Source: Diplosphaera chodatii (lineage: Eukaryota > Chlorophyta > Trebouxiophyceae > Prasiolales > Stichococcaceae). From it: DNA of 64,000 nucleotides. Below the pieces are notes generated by a model. That model was given only the letters and a program-made list of their open reading frames with translations. It was not told the origin of the DNA and searched no databases. Of this stretch, positions 23,597 to 35,693 are shown piece by piece. Both the position numbers and the translations under genes were made by a program. Numbering within the stretch: position 1 is the first letter of the stretch; each line of letters opens with the position of its first letter. The stretch covers positions 62,001 to 126,000 of the forward strand of contig JAALGY010000030.1 in NCBI GenBank assembly GCA_032358165.1. Direction: 5' to 3'.

Positions 23597-24763
23597 TCAT
23601 TGTGGCGGATGGTACCCTTGGCTGGTCGGCATGCCCGTGAAACTCTGCACAATCAAGGCTCAGAAAGTCAAGACAACATCAGCATGTTCACATCGATCAC
23701 TTCATAATGCAAAGGACGAGAGCAGTCCTGCACACCCTCTGGCGGAACACTTACCTGCATATACATGTTGTTCTGGTACTGCATGTCGGCTGGCGGCATC
23801 TGCAGCAGGTACCCAGCAGGTCAACATCCACCGATGGAGCAGTGGCAGGAGTACACGTTACTCGTCACTGGATGTGCCGAAGTGCAAGCAGGCAAGTGGC
23901 CAGCATGCAGATGCAGGATCGAAACACAGGTCTGCGCACATGCGACTGGAAGCCGCCGGGCAGCGGCGAGGAGATGGGTTCCTTCTTCCCCTCGCCTGCC
24001 GCTTGCTTTGCCAACGACTGCTTCTCGGCCTGCGGACATGCTGCAGTACATCACCCGACCGGCGCGGCCACCAGATCTGGCATCTGCTGCACCACATGAC
24101 CGTTGGCAGGGTATCAGGTGGCATCAGCAGACAGTCGTCGCCGCACCTCTCTGTACTTGTGCAGGTACAGCTTGAGCGGCTCGATGTAGTCCTCGAAGCC
24201 CAGCGTGCTCATCGCCCACAGCAGGTCGTCGCCATTGATGGTCTTCCGTTTTTCCCGCTGGCACTTGTCGCTGGCCCTGCACAGGCGCAGCATCTGGTGC
24301 ACGTGAGCAGCAATCTTCATACCATGAAGCGCCCGCAATCAAATGTCCGTGACTGTGGTTGCATCTGCCTCCATCGGCGGCAGCCGAGCTCGCCCTCCAT
24401 CTGCATGCTTTAGGCCCGCAGCCTGGCGGACAGGCAGCTGCAGATGCGCCACGCACTCGCTGGTGATGAAGCTGATGAACTCGCTGACGCACTCCTGCAC
24501 CGTCTCCTTTGCATCCTTTGCGATCTTCGCGTTTGCAGGCAGCGCTTTCTTCATGATGCGGCTGATGTTGGCGATCGGCAGGAAGCGGTCCTGCTCGGTT
24601 GCGAGCCAGCACAGTTTGCAGCTGCGTGAGCAGCCAGCCTGCGTGTTTACCGGCAGCAAGAGAGTATACAACGGGCACAGCAGCATGCTGGGATGCCAGA
24701 GCCATGCTGCACCTGCTCCCGCACGCTGACCCGCTCCTCGCCCCCTTCGTCGTCGCCTGCCAT
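23597..24763 (-). CDS. NF-YB: NF-YB (HAP3/CBF-A) CCAAT-binding factor subunit
   Basis: NF-YB pairs with NF-YC through histone folds and, with NF-YA, binds CCAAT boxes in nuclear promoters. Six exons join in phase: 24763-24713, 24590-24457, 24276-24147, 24029-23940, 23799-23755 and 23644-23597, 165 residues. The histone-fold core runs from about residue 18 to 105: [73 protein letters not shown]. The IAKDAKE segment carries lysine where the plant LEC1 type has aspartate, so it belongs to the general rather than LEC1 class. The acidic N terminus (AGDDEGGEE) and the Gln/Pro/Met tail ([11 protein letters not shown], ending GYHPPQ) are typical flanks. The last three exons rest on splice phase, with less homology support. 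Confidence 0.93.
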
Positions 24764-25446
24764 GGCACCGGGTCAGTGCGGGCCCCCGGCCGGCCCGCAG
24801 GCCGCACACAACCCAAGCTGCACACCAGGCGATTTACTGCATGCGTCCCAGGATAAGGCCTCTGTAGCCCAGCGTGAGCTGTTGCAGCAGCGGCGGCACT
24901 GTGCCGGGCCGATCAGCGCAATGAGACCGACTCTGCGCACGAGACGCAAGACACAGGGTGCAGCCAGTGTCGGAGGAAACCCGCTGGGATGTTCACAGTG
25001 AGACGGTGTAGCAATAAGGACAGTGAGCCGATTTGCCGGTGTGACTTTGCTGCTGGGGAACGCCCGCGGACTTTGTCTTCCAGGCATGATTTGCTAACCC
25101 CTTGGCCAAAGGCGTTTTGGCTACCTGAGCGGCTCAAACAAGCCACTGCGCTGTAGTATCGATGTCAGACGCGTCCAGATCGTGCATGCTCCTGCTGGGC
25201 AGCCTGTCAACAGGCCGCATTCTCGCTTCCGAGACAGCCCACGTGCCCACCCGCAGATCCATCAGTCAGCCTCCACAGCGGTCGTTCTGGGCCTGTTCGC
25301 GTCACTTGGGCAACTGGACGCTGCAGCAGGCAGCTATGCTGTACCGGTAGTAGCCGCTGCTGGGGGTGTGGGCACCGTACAGCAACATGGGATGTGGCAG
25401 TTCCACACAGGCGGGCGCTCGCCCGGCCGCCAAGGACCCGGCCAGG
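24764..25446. promoter_or_regulatory. Divergent gap NF-YB / PP2C fusion
   Basis: This 683-bp region separates the start codons of NF-YB (-) and the PP2C fusion (+), and presumably holds both promoters. No element was identified with confidence. Confidence 0.4.
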
Positions 25447-28400
25447 ATGAGTCAGCAGTATGCGGACATGTACAAGTGAGTTTGGTGACGTTTGGCTTCC
25501 TAACAAAACACCACCAGCTTCAGACGCGTGCCAATGCTAGGCTCTCGTGAGCATATCTAGAGTTCAGCACCATGCGCGGCACTCTTGCAGCTGTTTGGGG
25601 TGTGGCCGCCTCAAGTGCATCAGTTGGAGCTCTCTTGAGCTGCACGCACTCAATTCCTACAGAGGGGTAAAGCTGGCCGAGAGCTGTTTCAGCAATCTAG
25701 GGTTGATCTTCGACACCCTATGCTTTGTGCGCGTGCTCCACCACGCCGCTAAGGCACCATCTGTCGGTCGCATTCTTCCTGTCCAATACGATGCATGACG
25801 GCCGAGTGCACTGGCAGTTGACGTGAAGCTTGTCATATCAGCGCCTGTAGCGGATAGCCAGGGTCACTGGCTGCCGCTTTCAGGCAGCACCTCCAGCCCT
25901 GAATGCCCAAGCTCACGCTGCAGATATACCTGCGCACGAGTGGTTAATGGCTGGTGCTGCTATACCATGCCTCGTGGTGTAGTTGAAACTATCAGTCCGT
26001 TGGCGCATCCGCTTGCCACGTCATGAAGCGAAATGAGCAGCAAATGCTGGTGGATGTTTTGGCATCGGCTCCTCAGCTGCCAGCTCGTTGGATGCAAGTT
26101 TGGTGGGCTGGGGAGGCGACCCAGAGCACTGACGCAGTCGTGTGGCTGCTCCCATCTGCAGGCAGGCGTTCGGCAAGACCAGCATCGCGTCGACACATGA
26201 CATCGACTTCTTCCTTCCGGACACGGGGCCGCTCAGCACCGAGTCGTATCGCAAGCGGCTCACCACCAGCCTGGGCACCAAGAAGGTCAAGCTGCCCAAG
26301 TCGGGCGTGGAGGTGCGCCCTGGGGGAGTGCATCACCAAGGCTCCTTACCTTCTGCTCCTTACATGCACGCGGCAGAATGCAGGCAGCGCCGTTGCCCAG
26401 CTGTTCCCCATGCGTGCAGCCTGTGGTTTGAGCAGTTGATGCAAGGTCACTCAACAGGACACCCCTCACATATCTGTCCTGATGCAGAGGTCTGATGGTG
26501 GTGCGCCCGCTGCTCACTTTGCAGGTGAAGTATGCATACGTCACGCAGCGCGGCTACTACCCAGACGCGCCGGACAAGGCGAACCAGGACGCCTTCATCG
26601 TGCGGAAGGATGTTGGCTCGGAGCCCGACACGATGTTCTTCGGCGTGTTCGACGGCCATGGCACGGCGGGCACCGAGTGCGCGCAGTTCGCGTGCGAAAA
26701 GGTGCTGGCTGACCCCTGTTGCGCAGCTTTATGCACTGCAATCCCCTGCCATACACAGACGTGCACTCGATCACTGGAGGCCTGTCACTGCTGGTCTAGC
26801 TATTTGAAAAAGCCTGACCGACTGGTAAAGACGCAGCCAGGCCAGCATCTGCATGCATCTTGACCTCCTCCTGGCCACCATTTGCACTTGCACTGAAGTC
26901 CACAGCGCTGCAGCAGCGTGCACACCTGCGCCGCCCAACTGTCACTCCGTACACTGGCAAACGCATCGGTTCAGGAGAGGGTTTGATCCCTGCTTGCAGG
27001 TGTACAACAACATGCTCGGGGACATGGACTTCTTCAGCGACCCGGCGGCTGCCCTGGCAAACGCGGTGGTGAAGACCAACGACCAGATGCACGCCGCGGT
27101 ATGTGCGCAATCCCACACTACGTGCAGTTCAGTGCACATGCACGCACAGCACCACACCCAGCTCACGAGCCCATTGTCCCCTTGTCAGTGGTGAAGGTGG
27201 TGGAAAGAAAGGAAAGATATATCAAAATGAATCAAAATAAAACTCATTCACGTGCCTCATGGTGTCCTGCTGAGAGGGGCGAGATGGCCACCGCACATGC
27301 CCTTCAACGCCGCAGGCTGTGGACGACACGCTGAGCGGCACCACGGCGGTGTGCATGCTCATACGCGGGCGCGAGCTGACGATCTGCAACGTCGGCGACT
27401 CGCGCTGCGTCGCGGCCGAGATGCGCGGCGCTGAGCTGGCGGCGGTCGAGCTCACGCAGGACCAGACGCCCTACAGGTGCAGGCTGCAGGGGGGGTGCCT
27501 GCATCTCTGGCGTCACCGCAATGCTGGCGGCGTCCTCAGCATCCCAGGCGGCCTTTCACAGCGGCGAGCTTGTTGATGCCAGCATGGTGGACCTCATCTG
27601 TGCCTGTGAGCAGGAAGGACGAGCTGGCGCGGGTGAAGGCAGCGGGCGCACGCGTCCTCACCCTGGAGCAGCTGGACGGCCTGCGGGTGTGTCTCCTGCT
27701 GGCTGCCATACTTGATGGCGATGAAACCTGGTCGAGGCCAGGGGATGTGTGCATCCACTTGGGGCGTAGGAATTGATGGTTTTCCTGTCTGTCAAACAGC
27801 CACCGTCTACCCATACACCCCTGCATGCAACTGCAGGATCCCGGCATTCAGGAGTGGGGAGTAGAACAGGACGATGACGGTGACCCGCCGCGGCTGTGGT
27901 CGCCGCTCGGCAACTACCCCGGCACAGCCTTCACCCGCAGCATCGGCGACTCAGGTGCGGCCCGATGCTGACACGCACAGCTTGTACCGGGGAGATGATG
28001 GTGATGCAGGGTTATCAACACCTTTTGTTGGTCGGTGCAGATGCAGATCGCCTTGGACGCAGTCAAACTTGTGTCGCCGGGGCTCTCTGTGGACTGCGGG
28101 TGCATTGAGACGGCGGAGAGGGTTGCCCATGTGGCAGAGACAGCGACATGCCTGGTGCCACGCTGACGACATGGTGCTGTGCTGCAGTGGCGGAGGAGAT
28201 CGGGGTGATCGGGGTTGCGGAGATGGCGTCGTATACGATCAAGGAGGACACAGCCTTCCTGATCCTGGCGACTGACGGGGTGTGGGAGTTCCTGACCAGC
28301 CAGACGGTTGTCGACATGGTGCGTCCCTGTCAGCCGATTTGCTGGCATGTGTACCTTGCCCTGCAGCATGCAGCAGCAGTCAGTCTTGCGCAGCCCGGTG

Positions 28401-30530
28401 ACAGCTGTTTTACGCTTGGCATGGCAATGGGCAAAGACCAGCAGGAGGACTTGCACACGGCAGCTACGTGTTTGCTTTCCTGCGTTCAGTGTTGGTAGAC
28501 CTCCCAAAGTCCGGCTGTGTGTTTAGCATTCACCCCCAGCCATGCCAGAGCGTCGTCAGCAGCAGCAGCAGCAGCAGCAGCAGCATCATCAGGAATTGGT
28601 GTAGATCAGCACTCCAGTGCCTTGCTGTCAGCTGACACCCGCCCCTTGTATGCAGGTCGACAAGCACGATGACCCCCAGCAGGCAGCGATGGCAGTGTGC
28701 GTCGAGTCATATCGGGCATGGCTCTCGACCGAGGCGCGGACAGATGACATCACCGTCATCATCATCGAGTTCGAGCTGGGACGTGGCCTCAGGTGACACA
28801 GCAGTCCTGACCCCAAATGCTTTCGCAGGACCCCAGCTGCAGTCCTGCACCTCCTGCATCAGTCATTGCACAGCCGAGCATCAAACCCAGCTGCGGTCAA
28901 CAGGAGCACACCGAGATCTTGACGGTCAGGCACCACCTCGGGGCCTGTCCACCGTGCTTTGCTGCCGTTCAACTCCAGCTCGACGCACTGCACAGCCACG
29001 CGAGGCAAGCTGCGCGACACACACCCCTACACATGCGTACACACCCACTACACACCGAACCCATTTGTGCGTCTGGTGCAGCGTCAACGGCAGCGCCAGC
29101 ATGAAGCGGTCCGCCAGCCGGGGCAGCGGGCTGGGCAGCACGCCCACCGGCAGCGTGCACGGCACCCGCGCGCTGGTCAAGTCCAAGTCGGTGCGCAAGG
29201 GCCTCGCGCGCGGCAGCATGGCGCTGCTGGACTCGCTGGAGGTGGTGGGCCCCGAGGACTCCATGGTGAGTACCCGCTTGCGCATGGCTTTAGAGCCTGT
29301 TGAAAGGGCAGGTTGCAGGGCCTAGGCGACGAGTCACCGCTGGGCACAACGCTTGCAGTCCGAAGGCATCCTGCTTGCAAGTGCTGCCCGCCCACGGCTC
29401 CCCCTGCATGGAGCTGGTCGTGATGATGTGGCGCGGCGGCCAAAGCAGCAGCTTTGACGGCGGCCGCAACAGCTCCAACTTCAGGATGTGCAAGTCGACT
29501 TGCACTCGCAACCCCGAATGCAGGACTTCCTGCGGCCGGCGCCCAAGTCGCCGGAGGACGAGGCGTACATCCGGTCCATGCTGCACGACCACCCGCAGTT
29601 CCGGCTGCCGGAGCCCAAGCTGGCGGAGGCGCTCGCCTACTTCCGGCGGCGGGAAGTAGCCGAGGGCGAGATCCTCATCCCGCAGGTGCGCCGCCAGCCG
29701 CCAGCCGGCACCCTGCCCTCATGGACCACCCTTGCTGGCTGAGATCCCGCAGACAGCGCACGGCATCCTCTGCAGAACCTGTTACCATTGGTATCAGGGT
29801 TTGGCCGATTTCGTTGCCAGCAACAAGATCCGAGACAACACCGATGCACCGACAACAACCTGAGGCGGTGCTGTGGTGTGGTCGGTAGTGTGCAGCAATC
29901 GCATCGCTGAACCAGCGTGCTGACACTGCCTCGTTGTGCTGGATGCAGGGGCAGACAGGGAAGTACTTCTTCGTGGTGCAGACGGGCACCTTTGCGCTGA
30001 AGCTGCCCGCCAAAAAGGCGGAGCATGCCGGCGAGGAGGGGTCGCCCGAGCAGACGGTGGGCATTTGCAGCTCCAGCTCTTGTCGAATGGATTCAGCGGC
30101 CTGACGTGCACTGCGCGCAGCCGGACAGCAGCAGGGCGTGTGAGGCCGAGCAGGTCCTCAAGCTGCAGTCCAACTTCGTGCACGAGCATGCTCAAGCAGC
30201 AGAGACCTCTGTGCTTGTCAGCAACTGGTTCCAAACCGGTGTACGACGGATCAGTCGTTTGCAGGGCCCATGGGGTCTAAAGTCGCTGACGCAGCCCACG
30301 CACATCCCAGGGGTGACGTCAGCGTGCCACATGCGCAGGTGCACCGCTATGCGCCGAACGCGGCCAGCGACTCCACCTTTGGCGAGATCGCGCTGGTGAG
30401 CGGCGCCAAGCCGTACGGCGGCTTCATCATCGCGCGGTCTCCAGGCGTGGTGTGGGCGATCGACAAGCGCGCGTACAAGGCGGCGGTGCAGGGGGCCGCC
30501 GTGGTGTCGCGCACCCTGTCCGACCTGTAG
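25447..30530 (+). CDS. Protein phosphatase 2C fused to one cyclic-nucleotide-binding domain
   Basis: Exons 25447-25475, 26162-26312, 26525-26701, 27000-27098, 27316-27476, 27614-27686, 27837-27954, 28188-28318, 28656-28792, 29082-29265, 29524-29685, 29949-30056 and 30339-30530 join in phase to about 570 residues. The first exon (MSQQYADMYK) is placed by its AA|GTGAGT donor. The PP2C domain shows FFGVFDGHG, LSGTTAV, NVGDSR, FTRSIGD, ILATDGVWEF and TDDITVIIIEF, the metal-binding aspartates and glycine motifs of Mg/Mn Ser/Thr phosphatases. A basic Ser-rich linker (KRSASRGSG, VKSKSVRKG) follows, then a cNMP-binding fold with FFVVQTGTF and FGEIALVSG. The phosphate-cassette arginine is absent (KPYGG). 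Land-plant relatives continue into a second cNMP domain and a protein kinase; here the frame stops (SDL, TAG) after the first. Confidence 0.88.
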
Positions 30531-31642
30531 CAGGAGCGCAGCCGCCGGCCCAGCACCCGGCCCCGGAGCAGCCACCGGGGCCGCCTGCCAGGGCGCCGCC
30601 ACACGCCCCAGGCGGAGGGCTGCTGCAGCAAACAAGTACAGGGCCGCTGTGCAGCGGCAGCAAAGCGTGCGGGGCGCAGCGGGCGGCAGCGGCTCCGTCG
30701 TTGACAGGCTGTGCCGGCAGCTCCTTCCAGCAGCCTGCACCAGCTGCTGCACCTGGGAGCTGTAATGCAGACAGCCTGCGGGGCTGCCCACATGCAGCCT
30801 GCATGGCCCTCGAAACCCTGCAGCCATCGGCAGCAGCAGCTGCTGGAATCACGCGACCGTGTCGTCTGCTCACACAGCGACTAGAAGTCCACTGGCAGGA
30901 ACCGCAGCTGTTGGATTTCAAGGGATGCGCCTCGTGTGTGGGACGAGCGCAGGGTGCGAGCCTTCTGGACAGTCTATAGAGTGGTTCTGCCGCACTGGCA
31001 CAGATGCTGCTCCCAGACATGCTGCAACTTGGGGCGGCAGGGGACCGCTTGGAAGGAGGCGGCCTTGCACTGCAGTTCACAATCGAACTGGGCGCTTTAG
31101 ATACTTGCGATTGCAGCCAGCGTCTGCAACGCACTCTGGAAGAGACACAGAAGCGACGACGTTGATTTCTGTTTGTTGACGGTGCAGCTTTGTCCTTCGA
31201 AGTCCGGGTTTGTTTGTCATGCGGCATTTGAAGTGGGAACGGCTCCAGCTGGAATGGAACGGTAGTTCGGATGTGGAACAACCAACAGTTCGTAGCGCTC
31301 ATGACATCAGTGTTACATGTACACGCACTGTGTCAAGGTACTTGGCTACGGAAAAATCTAGCTTTGAAACATATCAACTGCTGTCCAGCGCTGCACTGCT
31401 CGAAAACAGCTGGCGTCTGCTGTTTGGGACAACCCAGGAAGGATCGCAAGGCCTTGTTCATGCCCAGAACCGTAGCATGTGATTGTTAGCACGCCCAGTG
31501 ATGCAGGCAGTGCTGCGCTGCCATCGTTCCGTGTACATTCGTCATGACAGATGGTCGTCCCACAGCCGTCCCTCAGCGTGACTCTGGCACTTCCCTGATG
31601 TGTGTCTTCCTTTGCACAAGTCTTTAAGGCGTCGGCGACCGC
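30531..31642. other. Convergent 3' region after the PP2C fusion
   Basis: About 1.1 kb between convergent stops. A TGTAA motif at 30761-30765 lies about 230 nt past the PP2C-fusion stop. I specifically looked for a second cNMP-binding domain or kinase motifs on the plus strand and saw none. Confidence 0.45.
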
Positions 31643-34600
31643 TCACGCCTCCCGCGCGGCCCGCTCTGCTGCAGGGGTGGGCGGCGGGGGCAGCGGCCTG
31701 CAGGAGGCAGCCGTCCCAGCGTCTGAGCACGCATGTGACCTGGGACCTTGCTTGACCTTTGGCATGCATCGCTCGGCGTTCCAGCCGCCAGCTTGCATGC
31801 CGGCACGGCGCATGGGCATTGCCGGCAGGCCGCTCATCGCTGCAGTGGTGCCAGCCACCGTCAGACGCTGCACCGTTGCTGCACCTGATGGCGCGGCGGA
31901 TGAGCGTGGCGGGCGAGCCCACGTCCGGCAGGTCGGCGAACGCGGCCGCCTCGTACGCCGCCTGCAGCCGCGCGCTGGTGACATCCGCCGAGTCCAGCAG
32001 CGCCGTCGCGCCCCCCACCAGCGCGCACAGCCCCTCCACCTGCGTCCGGCAGCCAGGAAGTCAGGGATCCGGAGTTCAAGATATAAACGCTGGGTTCAGC
32101 GGCGTTGTCGCGACGTTGTCGCGCCCTCCACCAGCGCGCACAGCCCCTCCACCTGCGCTGGCGGCGGCGGCTGTCAACCGCCCGCATCGGGGCCGCAGCC
32201 GGGCACATGTGTGCGTCCAACGATTGCCGAACTGGAGCGGCTGGCTTTCGGCTGTGCGGCCAGGTGTCTGCCACAAGTGCAGTTGAAGTGTGGTTGTACG
32301 GCCGGCAGTGAATCTGCTGTGTCGTCGCACACACATGCCGGCGCTGGTGCTTGCACGCGGTCGAGGTGCCCAGCAATGCAAGCCTACGGGCTGTCAGCAG
32401 CCGCTGCTGTCATGCAGGTCCAAGCCACGCCCCCAGAGCTGACCCCTGGATCCTGCCCAGCCCCACCTGCAGCGTGAGCTGCTGGTGCGCCTCCTGCCTC
32501 GCAGCCGCCACCGCCGCCGCGGGCGGCCCCCCTGGGGCGGCGTCGTCCGGCGGCCCTGTAGCGGCGGGGCGCGGCCGCTCCGGCGTCAGGGCCAGCCGCT
32601 GCGCCCTCAGCTCGTCCCACCGCGCCTGCTCCTGCGGAGGCAGCCGCGCGAGGCAGTGCGTCAGGATCTGGGACCAAGGCGCACATCTTTGCTGCCATGC
32701 AGATGCCGAGATGCAGTGCCAGAGGCTGCGCGTTATGTGCTTCTCACCGCCGCATCACGTGCAGCAGCAGCAGCACGAAGACAGAGCACGGGCACCCCGG
32801 CAGCCCACCTCCAGCACCGCCGCCAGCCGCGCCTCCAGCGCCGCCTTCACCTGCGCAGCGTGCTGTGCGTCCGCCATGGCCCCGCCGCAGGAGCCCGGGC
32901 CCGACGCCTCGGCCCCCTGCCCGGCCTGCTGGCCGTGCGCCGCAGCCAGCGCCGCCCGCACCGGCGCCTGCGGGCGCGGCGGCATGCGGTGACTGCAGCC
33001 GCGCTAGTGCTGCTTTCAAACTCGCACGCCGCCGGAGCCCGCCAACAGCAAGCGGCGCGCATGCACCATGTCAGGTGCAACAAGGGACCACAACGGCAGC
33101 TCCACAGGCGTTCGGTGGCTGTGAAACGGTGTGAAGCTGGGAAGCTGGGAGGCTGTGCTGGAAGGCACCTGGGGTACTGCCTTCTTGAGCGCAAAGGGGA
33201 GCAGGGCCGGCAGCAGATCCGGCGCCGACAGCACAGCCGCCGCCTGCAGTGGACGCCCCAGGGTCAGTTCCGCATCAGCTGCGCTGCCCTGCAGCCTGCG
33301 CGTTGCGTTGCAGCCATGCAACAAGCGCTGCCGTCGCCAATGCCACAGCGTATCCCAGCTGATGCCATGTTTGTGCGACAAAGCAGCCGCATGAGCCCCT
33401 GGCTCGGCAGGGGTCAAGTGGGTTATAGCAGACGGGCACACCTCTGCAATGGTTGCAGCGTCTGCCCCTGTGTCCTGCAGCGCAGCCACCGCCCTGCCCA
33501 GCTCGCCCCCGAGAACATGCTGCACCAGGGCGGCCTGCCGCTGCTCCAGGGTGGCCCCCTCCGGCAGCTGCGCAAGGGGTATAAAGTACTTTACACCCCT
33601 TGCAGCTGCGCAACCACGCCGCCAGCGGAAACGTGCACAGGCCGGCAGAAGTGCGAGCGGAGCATGCGGGATGCGCTGCCGTGCCTTGGGGCTGCGCAGG
33701 GGCTGCCGCGGCGGTCGGCAGAGGCGTGCCGGCAGTCAGGCAAGCAGCCGCAGGACCCAGCACACGTGCTGGAGAGCGCTCATGGCGTGTTTGCTAGACA
33801 TTAGCAGACATAAAACAAGCAGCCCAGCTGTGCGGTCACCTGTGCCAGGACGTCCTGGATCCATTCGAGGGTGGCGGCAGTCCGTGCAGCGCCCGTGACA
33901 GCGGCCGCGGCCCCGGCTCCCTCGGCCGGCGGCGCAACCCCCGCGGCCGTCGCCTGCGCCAGGCGGGACCTCGCAGGGGTCTTGGGCGGCAGCGGCGCCG
34001 GCGCCGCCGGCTGAGCCGCGGCGCCCGTGGGTCCTGCTGCCGCGCGCTGGGCCGCCTCGGCCGCCTCGACCATGGCGGCGTCCTGCTGCCGGCCCTGCAG
34101 CGGCGACGCATGCGGTTGTGGCGGGCTGCGAGGGGCGGGCGCTCCGATCGCCTGCTGCTCAGCGGCCTCGTCCGCAGCCGGCGGGGCCTGTGACCCCGCT
34201 GCGCGCTGCACTGGCTGAAGGGATGTGCTGCTGGCCACGGGAGCACCGCCGTCCGGCTGCGCGCTGCTGGCGGGGCGTGGCTGCAGCAGCTGCAGCGGCG
34301 CGCGGGGTGCCGAGGGGGCGTCGCCGCTGCTGCCGCCTGCCTCGGGGGCGCTGCCGCCGGCCTTGCCGGCGGCGCCAGCGCTGTTCTCGTCCGGATTGGA
34401 CGGCACCGCCTTCGTCGCCGACCGCGCCGGCGGCTGCCTCACCAGCCCTCCGTGTTTGCCCACTTGTGGCGCGTCCACCTGAAATGCAAAAATAAAATTT
34501 GCACTGGGCCACGCGTTGTGGGCAGCGCCCGCTGAGCAACACACGCATCTGACCCCTCACCTGTGCTCTGTGGCAGATGAGGTGCGATATGCTTCCAGAA

Positions 34601-34772
34601 GGCGGTTGTTGGATGGTTTCCCTGTAGCCTCAGGCAGCGTCGCAGGCGGCCGTCTCACCTGGACCTTGTAGATGATGCCGCTGGACACCCATTCGCGCTC
34701 CTGCCAGAGTTGGCTTGGCGTCCTTTGCCACTCCCGCAGCACCACATACTCATCCTGGATGGTGGCCGGCAT
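31643..34772 (-). CDS. Unrecognised Ala/Pro-rich protein with helical C-terminal half
   Basis: Proposed exons 34772-34659, 34478-33840, 33567-33442, 33243-33169, 32967-32809, 32667-32467, 32039-31885 and 31697-31643 join in phase to about 507 residues. Residues 1-38 (MPATIQDEYVVLREWQ, WVSSGIIYKVQ) look ordered. Residues 39-250 are a disordered Ala/Pro/Gly/Gln-rich stretch. The rest is Ala/Leu/Gln-rich and likely helical, with EGATLEQRQAALVQHVLGG, LARLPPQEQARWDELRAQ and LQAAYEAAAFADLPDVG. I do not recognise a family, and no catalytic motif is visible. The strongly GC-biased composition makes shadow frames long, but phase-consistent donors and acceptors over eight exons support a real gene. The last exon is the weakest. 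A partial copy of the exon 7 start lies about 113 bp upstream of it (32120-32157). Confidence 0.6.
33564..33609. repeat. 46-bp interrupted palindrome overlapping a splice acceptor
   Basis: A perfect 12-bp palindrome TAAAGTACTTTA (33582-33593) is flanked by inverted arms AAGGGGT and ACCCCTT, and then by GCAGCTGC on both sides. The left arm contains the acceptor of exon 3 of the unrecognised minus-strand gene; because the arms are symmetric, the right arm carries the same CAG|CTGC string. Such a hairpin could be a footprint of a small inverted-repeat element or of template-switch repair. Confidence 0.85.
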
Positions 34773-35620
34773 CGGATCCTCCCTAGTAGCACCAGTACAA
34801 TGTTGCAGCGCAATGCCTCAGTGCAACAAGAAGGGAACATTCCCTTGCAGAAGGGGCACCGACCTGCTGAGCTCCAACTACTGGGCCGCATGCGTACGCA
34901 CCGCAGATATTCCCCGCTACCTCGGGGCCGCAAAGTTTGGACTTTGTGTGGATGAGTACCAACCTTAGGCAGAAGCGTGGCCTCTGCCGCCGCCTCCCGT
35001 TGCGTCACAGGCAACGCACAACGGCTTGGGCTCCCACCGGCGGTTTGTGGACTCTGAATTGCACCGCCTAGGCACTTCTGCGCAGATGCTTTTGTGGATG
35101 TTACACACCGCTTCGTGCAGACTCAATGCGCAGGTTTACGGGATGCGCAGCAGGTCAAGCCCAACTGGCTGCGAATGCGAATGCAGCTGCGCAGCAGCAC
35201 GGCCCACAAAGGGAGGAACGCGGGGTTCGATCCGGCCCCCGGCTCCTACCATTCAAACGAGCACAGCTGGCGTCAGCAAATCGAAGGCCACTAGACCCTA
35301 CAGTAGTCCATGTCAGATGTCACGTTGAGGACGGCCGAAGCTGGCAGCGTATGACCTATGGTTGCATCGTAGTTGCCAGCAAGCAGTCAGAAGCCTTGGG
35401 TCATGCATGTACAATGCAAAACGTCTGCCGCCGCATCAAGCCTCAAATGCGCATGCCTGCCGCCGCGACACGGCAACTGCTGACCCGCGGCCAGTGTCAG
35501 CGGTGTCAGGATCCAAGGAGGAGAATGGACCTGGACGGTTTGCCCGTTTGCTGTCCTGCTACCAAACGCAGCAATGCCCTCCTGAAGTCTAGCAGTTGAC
35601 AAAAACATTCGCTGCTTCCA
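34773..35620. other. Upstream region of the Ala/Pro-rich gene
   Basis: About 850 bp between the start of the minus-strand gene and the tRNA. Short open frames exist, but none resembles a known protein. The promoter of the minus-strand gene should lie here. Confidence 0.35.
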
Positions 35621-35693
35621 TGCTTCCACCCGGATTCGAACCGGGGACCTTCCGCTTACTAAACGGAGACTCTACCAACTAAGCCATAGAAGC
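35621..35693 (-). tRNA. trnT-AGU: tRNA-Thr(AGU)
   Basis: A 73-nt cloverleaf reads on the minus strand. The acceptor stem pairs GCTTCTA with TGGAAGC, with discriminator A. The anticodon stem TCCGT/GCGGA encloses the loop TTAGTAA, giving anticodon AGU for threonine ACU/ACC. The T arm is CCCGG-TTCGAAT-CCGGG, matching the B box of the internal Pol III promoter, and the D arm holds TAGTTGGTAGAG as the A box. No intron is present and CCA is not encoded. A run of five T about 15 nt downstream on the minus strand (35600-35606 region) would terminate Pol III. Confidence 0.95.

Noticed and set aside
29360..29455. An additional exon in the PP2C fusion after the acceptor-like site near 29359
   Set aside because: The frame runs into a stop, and the join from 29265 to 29524 is already in phase without it.
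32006..32157. Tandem repeat as a CRISPR-like or microsatellite array
   Set aside because: Only two copies, containing an exon edge; explained better as local duplication.
32485..33804. 439-codon plus-strand frame as a gene
   Set aside because: It is antisense to phase-consistent exons of the minus-strand gene and consists of Arg/Gln/Pro-rich shadow sequence.
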